Origin: Candidatus Aminicenantes bacterium UBA1061
Lineage (GTDB): Bacteria; Acidobacteriota; Aminicenantia; Aminicenantales; Saccharicenantaceae
Assembly (NCBI GenBank): GCA_002316315.1
Contig: DCDG01000023.1
Coordinates: 1 to 64,000 of the forward strand
Reading direction: 5' to 3'
DNA: 64,000 bases
This document shows, one piece after another, positions 58,925 to 64,000 of this stretch (its first letter is position 1; every line of letters begins with the position of its first letter). The notes beneath the pieces were generated by a model. That model saw only the letters and a program-made list of their open reading frames with translations. It had not been told where the DNA came from and did not search any database. A program made the position numbers and the translations under genes.

Positions 58925-59724
58925 AATTTTATCTGGCTTATCCTTATAATTTCCAGCATAGCCTGATGAATAAGGCCATTACTGGCTACAATATCCGGGC
59001 TATTCAAGTTAAACTCCCGGCCAAAAAGGTCAGTCGTCTTACCACCCGCCTCTCTGACGAAAAGAGAGCCGGCAGCCAGATCCCAGGGTTTGAGTTTTAT
59101 TTCCCAGAAGCCGTCAAAACGTCCGCCAGCAGTATAACACAGATCAAGAGCAGCTGAACCGCACCTTCGGATGGCCTGTGCACTCAAGGCAAAATGGCTA
59201 AAATAATTAAGATTATTATCAGGACTGGTTCTAACATCATAGGGGAAGCCGGTAGCCAGCAGGCTTTTATCAAGTTCTGTGGTCAAAGAGACTCTAACCG
59301 GCCGGTCATTTAAATAAGCCCCCTCGCCTTTTATGGCTGTAAACATCTCTCGGCGGTTCGGATCATAAACAACCCCGGCTATCACTTCCTCTCGACAGGT
59401 CAGGGCAATGGAGACACAGAAAATTGGCAGGCCATGAGCAAAATTAGTGGTGCCATCCAGCGGATCAACAATCCAGCTAAAATCTGAGTGGTTGTCCCTT
59501 CTGATATTTTCCTCGGCCAGAAAATTATGATCAGGGAAAAGAGAGCTTAATTCATTAAAAATCATTTCTTCTGATTTACGATCAAAAGCAGTAACCAGGT
59601 CAATCTCACCTTTAAAATCGACTTTTTTAGCCTGATGCAGACCAGCCAGGAGAAAATCCCCTGCCTGGCGGGCAGCTTTAACTGCCGCTTTTAGATAACA
59701 GGCACAGTCACCTTTATTTTCCAT
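58921..59724 (-). CDS. Inositol monophosphatase family protein
   Basis: 267 residues, cytoplasmic. Metal ligands and catalytic motifs are intact: 'HNFLAEENIRRD' (Glu of the first motif), 'SWIVDPLDGTTNFAHGLPIF' with the DPLDGT signature and 'LKPWDLAAGSLFVREAGGK' with the final Asp. Members hydrolyse inositol phosphates, and the bacterial SuhB type also helps rRNA transcription complexes; which role applies is unclear, and the name suhB is not assigned. It is followed by the lectin-domain gene with a 4-base overlap. Confidence 0.9.
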   Translation of the reverse strand: MENKGDCACYLKAAVKAARQAGDFLLAGLHQAKKVDFKGEIDLVTAFDRKSEEMIFNELSSLFPDHNFLAEENIRRDNHSDFSWIVDPLDGTTNFAHGLPIFCVSIALTCREEVIAGVVYDPNRREMFTAIKGEGAYLNDRPVRVSLTTELDKSLLATGFPYDVRTSPDNNLNYFSHFALSAQAIRRCGSAALDLCYTAGGRFDGFWEIKLKPWDLAAGSLFVREAGGKTTDLFGREFNLNSPDIVASNGLIHQAMLEIIRISQIKL

Positions 59725-59836
59725 ATTTGCATCTTAACAGCTTCTGATGATCTTGGCAATTAGCCAAATTTTTGCAGCTCTCTTTCGTAAAATAGAGTAT
59801 AATGATTTGAGTTTGTAATTTCAGGAAGGATTAAAT

Positions 59837-61069
59837 ATGCCAGGAAAAAGAAGTTCAGCCAGAAGGAAGCGCAATTTTTTTTTCATCGCCATAATCTTGT
59901 TGATAGCGGTAATTATCATTTTAAATCTTCGGACTACCAGAGAAAAAGCAGTTAAGGTCTCAACTGAAAAAGTCCGCAAGCAGGATATTACCTCCATAAT
60001 TTCTGCTTCAGGTGAGGTTAAACCTAAAAAAAATATCAATATCAGTGCCCTGGTTGCTGGCCGGGTAGTAAAAATCGGCGTTAAAGAAGGCAATGAGGTC
60101 AACGCTGGAGATTTTCTTCTGCAAATCGACCCGACCTATTTTGAGGCTCAAGTTGACCGCTACCGGGCAACCATTAACCAGCTGAAAGCTGAGCTCATAA
60201 AAGTTGAAGCTCAGTACCGGCGGGATAAAAGCTATTATGAACGCCAGAAGGCGCTTTATGACAGCGCTTTGATTTCCAAAGATCAGCTGGAAGCGGCCGC
60301 AGCCCAATATGAGGTTTCTTCTGCCTCGCTACAATCTCTCAATTATCAGATTAAAGAATCAGAGGCTGGCTTGAAGAGCGCCCTTGAAGATTTGAAAAAA
60401 ACAGTCTATGCTTCTCCCATTGATGGGGTAGTTACCAGTATGAGAGTCGAGGAAGGCGAAGTGGCTATCGTCGGGACGATGAATAATCCAGGGACGGTGC
60501 TGATGAGCATCGCTGATTTATCAGTCATGGAGGTTGAAGTCGAAGTGGATGAGACTGATATCATTAATGTCAAACTTGGCCAGGAGGCCAAAGTCAAAAT
60601 CGATGCTTTCCCAGATAGGGTTTTTAAAGGGAAGGTCACCGAAATAGGCAGTTCAGCCCTTGATAAAAGCTCGCTGGGAGCCCAAGAATCAAGAGACTTT
60701 AAGGTGGTTATTACGCTTGATAATACCGGAGAGCATTTGAAACCGGGGCTGTCGGCTTCAGCTGATATCATCGTGGCCGAGAAAAAACAGGTTCCGGCTA
60801 TTCCCATTGCGGCTCTGGTCATCAGAGAAATGAACAACAAGACAGGAGAAGACTCTGCTGTTAATGTCAGCCAGAAAAAAGAAGAAGAGGGGGTTTTCAT
60901 CATTGAGGCCAGCCGGGCAAACTTTCAGCCAGTGAAAAAGGGCATTATGGGTGGCATGATGGTAGAGATAGAATCGGGTCTGACTGAAGACCAGGAAATT
61001 GTTAGCGGGCCCTATTCTGCCCTGAGAGATCTCAAAGACGGTAGCCTGCTCAAAGTGGAGAAAAAATAA
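59837..61069 (+). CDS. MacA/HlyD-type periplasmic adaptor protein
   Basis: 410 residues. An N-terminal membrane anchor (NFFFIAIILLIAVIIILNLR) is followed by the biotinyl-lipoyl half (DITSIISASGEVKPKKNINI), a long coiled-coil hairpin (about residues 105-185, 'YRATINQLKAELIKVEAQYR'), the second lipoyl half ('VYASPIDGVVTSMRVEEGEV') and beta-barrel and membrane-proximal domains. It links an inner-membrane pump to an outer-membrane channel. AGGAAGG precedes the ATG. It is followed directly by the ABC ATPase gene. The usual partner permease is missing here, see the finding on this cluster. Confidence 0.88.
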   Translation: MPGKRSSARRKRNFFFIAIILLIAVIIILNLRTTREKAVKVSTEKVRKQDITSIISASGEVKPKKNINISALVAGRVVKIGVKEGNEVNAGDFLLQIDPTYFEAQVDRYRATINQLKAELIKVEAQYRRDKSYYERQKALYDSALISKDQLEAAAAQYEVSSASLQSLNYQIKESEAGLKSALEDLKKTVYASPIDGVVTSMRVEEGEVAIVGTMNNPGTVLMSIADLSVMEVEVEVDETDIINVKLGQEAKVKIDAFPDRVFKGKVTEIGSSALDKSSLGAQESRDFKVVITLDNTGEHLKPGLSASADIIVAEKKQVPAIPIAALVIREMNNKTGEDSAVNVSQKKEEEGVFIIEASRANFQPVKKGIMGGMMVEIESGLTEDQEIVSGPYSALRDLKDGSLLKVEKK

Positions 61070-61070
61070 C

Positions 61071-61784
61071 ATGCCTGAGGTCCCCGGCGACAATGAAATT
61101 ATATTGGCTGTCAATTTGACCAAGATTTATGATCTTGGTCAGCAGCAGGTTCAGGCTTTAAAAGGCGTCAGCCTGACCATCAAGAGAAATGAACTTGTGG
61201 CCATCATGGGCCCGTCCGGTTCAGGTAAATCGACCTTGATGAATATCGTTGGCTGTCTCGATACTCCGACCTCAGGTGATTACTTTCTCAACGGGAAGCT
61301 GGTCAGCACCTTGAGTGAAGATGAGCTGGCCTACATCAGGAACAAAGAAATAGGCTTTGTTTTTCAGGTGTTTAATCTTCTGGCGAGGGCCAATGCCTTT
61401 AGAAATGTTGAGCTGCCTATGATTTATGCCGGGGCCAGCCGGGAAGAAAGAGAAGAGAAAGCCAGGAGGGCCCTGGAGATGGTGGAAATGAAGGATAGAA
61501 TGCACCATTTGCCAGCCGAACTCTCTGGCGGAGAAAGGCAAAGAGTGGCTATTGCCAGAGCTCTGGTCAATGATCCATCCATACTTCTGGCTGACGAACC
61601 GACCGGCAATCTTGATACCAGAACCGGGGAAGAAATCTTAAAGCTATTTCATAAAATTCACGATGGGGGCAATACCATCATCATGGTCACCCATGACCAC
61701 GAGGTGGCCAATCATGCTCAGAGGATCATCTATATCAGGGATGGTCAAATAGAAAAAGAAGAAAGGACAGGAGGCTGGTTATGA
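61071..61784 (+). CDS. ABC transporter ATPase (MacB/LolD family)
   Basis: 237 residues with all ABC motifs: Walker A 'MGPSGSGKSTLMNIVGCL', Q-loop 'GFVFQVFNLLARANAFRNVE', signature 'LSGGERQRVAIARALVNDPS', Walker B 'ILLADEPTGNLDTRTGEEIL' and the H-loop 'IIMVTHDHEVANHAQRI'. It is closest to LolD/MacB/FtsE-type ATPases, which energise MacB-like permeases for lipoprotein release or export. It starts one base after the adaptor stop and overlaps the Yip1 gene by 4 bases. Confidence 0.94.
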   Translation: MPEVPGDNEIILAVNLTKIYDLGQQQVQALKGVSLTIKRNELVAIMGPSGSGKSTLMNIVGCLDTPTSGDYFLNGKLVSTLSEDELAYIRNKEIGFVFQVFNLLARANAFRNVELPMIYAGASREEREEKARRALEMVEMKDRMHHLPAELSGGERQRVAIARALVNDPSILLADEPTGNLDTRTGEEILKLFHKIHDGGNTIIMVTHDHEVANHAQRIIYIRDGQIEKEERTGGWL

Positions 61785-62494
61785 AAACAGGAGAAAGATT
61801 CCTGGGAGTGTTTGTCAAGCCCAGGGAGACCTTTAATTATTTATCTGAAAGGCCAGTTTGGGTTGACGCTCTAATCATCGTTTTAATTGCTCTAGCTCTT
61901 TACAGCTATCTGATTGCTCCTTTTGCCGCCAGAGATTCGTATACACTATACCAACAAAGCACTAAACTAAAGCAACAGTTGGGCGAAGAAAAATTCCAAA
62001 CTTTTCTGGAGCAGACAAGGAAGAACGCCGAAGAGATGACAGCCGGAGCCCGGCTGACTCAAGCTTTAACCGGCGGAATTATTGGAGTGATAGCCCTGTT
62101 ATTTCAGGCCTTACTTCTCTTCGTTCTGGCCAAGTTCTTCTCTCACAATGGGACTTACCGTCAAGTAATGACGGCCATCTTGCATGCTAATTTTATTAAT
62201 GTCATCCTCGGTAACGGGTTGAGATACATGTTAATCTCAGCCAAGCGATCAGTTTTCAGCGTCTCCACCGGCCTGGCTGTTTTCTTCCCCAGACTTGATC
62301 CAACTTCAAGCGGCTATATAATTTTGACCAGTATTGATTTCTTTCAACTCTGGATGTTTGGCATTCTGGCCTATGGCCTGTCCGCCATCTTTAAAACAGA
62401 TATGAAAAAATCTTTAACCATTTCTTACCTTTTCTGGGGTCTCAAGACCGTGGTCAATGTAATTCTGGGTATCTGGGGAATGAGCCGCCTTTAA
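61781..62494 (+). CDS. Yip1-domain membrane protein
   Basis: 237 residues with five to six membrane helices and the Yip1 N-terminus 'RFLGVFVKPRETFNYLSERP'. Between the first two helices is a charged stretch (YTLYQQSTKLKQQLGEEKFQ). The Yip1 family is broad and of unknown function in bacteria. Here the gene overlaps the ABC ATPase stop by 4 bases, where a permease would be expected. It is not homologous to MacB by any motif I can see. AGGAGG precedes the ATG. Confidence 0.8.
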   Translation: MKTGERFLGVFVKPRETFNYLSERPVWVDALIIVLIALALYSYLIAPFAARDSYTLYQQSTKLKQQLGEEKFQTFLEQTRKNAEEMTAGARLTQALTGGIIGVIALLFQALLLFVLAKFFSHNGTYRQVMTAILHANFINVILGNGLRYMLISAKRSVFSVSTGLAVFFPRLDPTSSGYIILTSIDFFQLWMFGILAYGLSAIFKTDMKKSLTISYLFWGLKTVVNVILGIWGMSRL

Positions 62495-62508
62495 AGCCGG
62501 CACTCTGG

Positions 62509-62537
62509 TTGACAAGTCACTTCTGGCTCTATAAATT
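62509..62537 (+). promoter_or_regulatory. Promoter for the gene at 62544 (leaderless)
   Basis: A perfect TTGACA at 62509-62514 and TATAAATT at 62530-62537 (spacer 15-17 depending on register). The ATG at 62544 follows within 7-9 bases of the -10 box. Confidence 0.55.
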
Positions 62538-62543
62538 AAGTTT

Positions 62544-63644
62544 ATGGCAACCGGTTCAGACAAGAGTGAATCATTCTATTTTCTGCCTGAGATGCTGTTT
62601 GAATTATGGGAAAAACACAGAACCGGTCTGCTTCAGATTAGTCAGAACGGTGGGAAAAAGACCTTTTGCCTGCTAAAGGGAGAAATTTCAGCTATCAATA
62701 AATATTTCCCCGAAAAGGAGTTTTTTGACTGGTTAATTGAAACAGGAAAGATTCAACCCCCACTTCGGCTTAATCATAACCTTCTCGGTTCAGAGAAAGC
62801 CAGTTCAGTGGTGGCAATCTTAATCGAACAGGGTTTTATTCAGCCTGATGAAGCTTTTAAAATGATAGCTGATTTTCTGGAAACAAAGCTCTCAGAGTTT
62901 TTTGTCCTGCCTGACTGGCCGGCGGCTTTTATCGAGGAAAATTTTGCCGCAGAGGATATTATTTTGACAGGCATATCAGCCCCGGCCATTATTTTAAAAG
63001 GGCTAAAAAAAATTTCCGGACTGGAGGCTTACCGCCGTTGGTTGCCATCAGAAAACACTCTTCTCTTCCGCCAGGTGCCGGTCTATGTTTCCAGACTCGG
63101 TTTGACTCAGTCCGATTTTTATATCTGGAATTTACTCCAGACTCCCCGGACTTTCTCCTGGTTACTGGAGAATTCCTGGCTGGGGCCGGAAGAAACCCGG
63201 AAAACGGTTCTGATTTTGGCCTGCCTCAGGCTGCTTGATTTCAACAGGCAGGGGCCTGGTCAGATTGATGGGAGTCAAGCAGAGGGCCTGGATCTGGAAA
63301 GAAGCCTGGCCCAGTTCAATGAGAAGGCTAATTTTATTTACCGCTATGTCGCCAAGCAACTGGGCCCTGTGGCCTTTAATCTTCTGGAAAAATCATACCG
63401 TGAAGTTCAGGACTACCTTGACCCGATTTTTCTCAACCTGGAAATTAAGCCTGATGGTAGTTTTGAACCAAGAGCCATGTTGAGAATCAGCCTGAACAGT
63501 CTCGAGCCCGTTCAGAAGAAAATTTTTCTAAGAGGCTTTGATGAGATCCTGGCGGCTGAGATGCTGCTGGTAAAAAAAACGCTCGGTAATCAGCATGAAG
63601 AGAACCTGATCAAGCTTCTGGCCCGCTCAGGAGAAATAACTTGA
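62544..63644 (+). CDS. DUF4388-like protein
   Basis: 366 residues, no signal peptide. The N-terminal ~100 residues ('FLPEMLFELWEKHRTGLLQI', 'KKTFCLLKGEISAINKYFPE') resemble DUF4388/PATAN domains, which bind regulators in two-component-type systems of Myxococcota and Acidobacteriota-like bacteria. A second part (LGLTQSDFYIWNLLQTPRTF ... SWLGPEETRKTVLILACLRL) resembles the winged-helix-like second domain seen in some of them. The C-terminal ~100 residues are helical. No receiver or kinase domain is attached. The transcript is predicted to be leaderless. A 28-codon frame and miaA follow immediately. Confidence 0.65.
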   Translation: MATGSDKSESFYFLPEMLFELWEKHRTGLLQISQNGGKKTFCLLKGEISAINKYFPEKEFFDWLIETGKIQPPLRLNHNLLGSEKASSVVAILIEQGFIQPDEAFKMIADFLETKLSEFFVLPDWPAAFIEENFAAEDIILTGISAPAIILKGLKKISGLEAYRRWLPSENTLLFRQVPVYVSRLGLTQSDFYIWNLLQTPRTFSWLLENSWLGPEETRKTVLILACLRLLDFNRQGPGQIDGSQAEGLDLERSLAQFNEKANFIYRYVAKQLGPVAFNLLEKSYREVQDYLDPIFLNLEIKPDGSFEPRAMLRISLNSLEPVQKKIFLRGFDEILAAEMLLVKKTLGNQHEENLIKLLARSGEIT

Positions 63645-63727
63645 AAAGGAAGCAACTGCTGGGTCTGTTAATCATACTGACGATTCTGGTGGCTTTCATT
63701 TTACTCAGGGTTAAAATTGGTCAATAG
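63641..63727 (+). CDS. Predicted 28-residue membrane peptide
   Basis: TTG start at 63641, overlapping the stop of the DUF4388-like gene by 4 bases, with AGGAGA 7 bases upstream. The peptide is MKRKQLLGLLIILTILVAFI plus a short basic tail (LLRVKIGQ), one membrane helix with a positively charged start. Its stop (63725-63727) lies inside the start of miaA. It could be a small membrane protein or simply link translation of the two genes. There is no homologue I recognise. Confidence 0.4.
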   Translation: MKRKQLLGLLIILTILVAFILLRVKIGQ

Positions 63728-64000
63728 CCAGAAAAAAATTCTGATTATTGTGGGCCCGACGGCTGTGGGGAAAAGCGCCTTAGCTGTTGACCTGGCTCAA
63801 AAATTCAGAGGTGAAATCATTAGCTGTGATTCACGACAGATCTATCGTGGCTTCGACATCGGGACTGACAAGCCACCAGTCTTAGTCAAGCAAGCTGTGC
63901 CTCATTACCTTATTGATGTGGTAGATCCTGAGGAAACTTTCTCAGCGGCCGATTTTTCCCGGTTAGCCCTCGAAGAAATTGACCGTATCCTCAGCCGCGG
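63717..64000 (+). CDS. miaA: tRNA dimethylallyltransferase, N-terminal part (runs off window)
   Basis: The first 94 residues of MiaA, open to the end of the window. The start is TTG 63717, with CAGGG about 6 bases upstream. The P-loop 'ILIIVGPTAVGKSALAVDLA' and the substrate motif 'EIISCDSRQIYRGFDIGTDK' are diagnostic. MiaA attaches a dimethylallyl group to A37 of tRNAs that read codons starting with U. It lies directly after the small peptide frame, which overlaps its first codons. Confidence 0.92.
   Translation, partial: MVNSQKKILIIVGPTAVGKSALAVDLAQKFRGEIISCDSRQIYRGFDIGTDKPPVLVKQAVPHYLIDVVDPEETFSAADFSRLALEEIDRILSR

Noticed and set aside
1..64000. CRISPR arrays, rRNA genes, complete tRNA genes, prophage or toxin-antitoxin loci
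   Set aside because: No regularly spaced direct repeats, no rRNA sequence, no complete cloverleaf and no phage structural or integrase genes were seen on reading.

Overview
The window reads as a chromosomal segment of an anaerobic, carbohydrate- and amino-acid-fermenting, diderm bacterium. The repeated 6-bladed beta-propeller genes with the IGRxGQGPGEF-type motif, Tat-exported Gfo/Idh/MocA oxidoreductase, GH106 and GH29 glycosidases, FecR/DUF6600 protein and B12-dependent glutamate fermentation genes resemble Candidatus Aminicenantes (OP8, Acidobacteriota-related) genomes. That assignment is an inference from gene content; no rRNA or complete phylogenetic marker was tested.

Region by region: (1) 1-12 kb is accessory and visibly AT-rich in parts. 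It holds a truncated membrane protein, five exported beta-propeller genes (one frameshifted), a GH106-type alpha-L-rhamnosidase, a redoxin-like fragment gene and an IS3-family orfA whose orfB is missing and whose place is taken by a beta-propeller gene. (2) 12-17 kb encodes exported carbohydrate proteins: an arabinose-isomerase-fold protein with a signal peptide, a HEAT-repeat protein and a Tat-type Gfo/Idh/MocA dehydrogenase. (3) 17-22.4 kb is housekeeping on the minus strand: rpsP-khpA-rimM-trmD-rplS ending at a clear intrinsic terminator, then rnhB and a large TPR protein. (4) 22.5-26.7 kb has an unrecognised protein, a frame-disrupted gene, a candidate 79-nt three-way-junction RNA and a FecR/DUF6600 protein. 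(5) 26.8-37 kb is a tight minus-strand operon for the methylaspartate route of glutamate breakdown: GntR regulator, glmS, glmL (mutL), glmE, mal, AtuA-like (DUF1446), DUF4387, a P-loop protein of the 'alanyl-tRNA synthetase second additional domain' type, and a class I fumarase that could act as mesaconase. No citramalate lyase is present. (6) 37-46 kb is mixed: small membrane proteins, a frameshifted CPBP protease, a zinc alcohol dehydrogenase, a beta-barrel protein, a GH29 fucosidase, TPR and other lipoproteins, an Smr-domain protein and a divergent YchF/DUF933 GTPase. (7) 46-56 kb has HrpA helicase, a MaoC-like protein, a class V aminotransferase, a serine hydrolase, a DUF1624 membrane acyltransferase-like protein and ffh, interspersed with three copies of a short terminal-inverted-repeat element. 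(8) 56-64 kb has accB-accC, a PA-IL-like lectin-domain protein, an inositol monophosphatase, a MacA-like adaptor with an ABC ATPase and a Yip1 protein, a DUF4388-like protein, a 28-residue membrane peptide and the 5' part of miaA.

The most interesting signals are the methylaspartate operon with its AtuA/DUF4387/P-loop module in place of citramalate lyase, the candidate structured RNA at 24484-24562, the beta-propeller gene lying inside IS-like inverted repeats, the three inverted-repeat elements (one of which now encodes the C-terminus of a hydrolase), the exported isomerase-fold protein, and several genes whose -10 box sits so close to the start codon that leaderless mRNAs are predicted. All functions are read from sequence by eye; no database search was possible.
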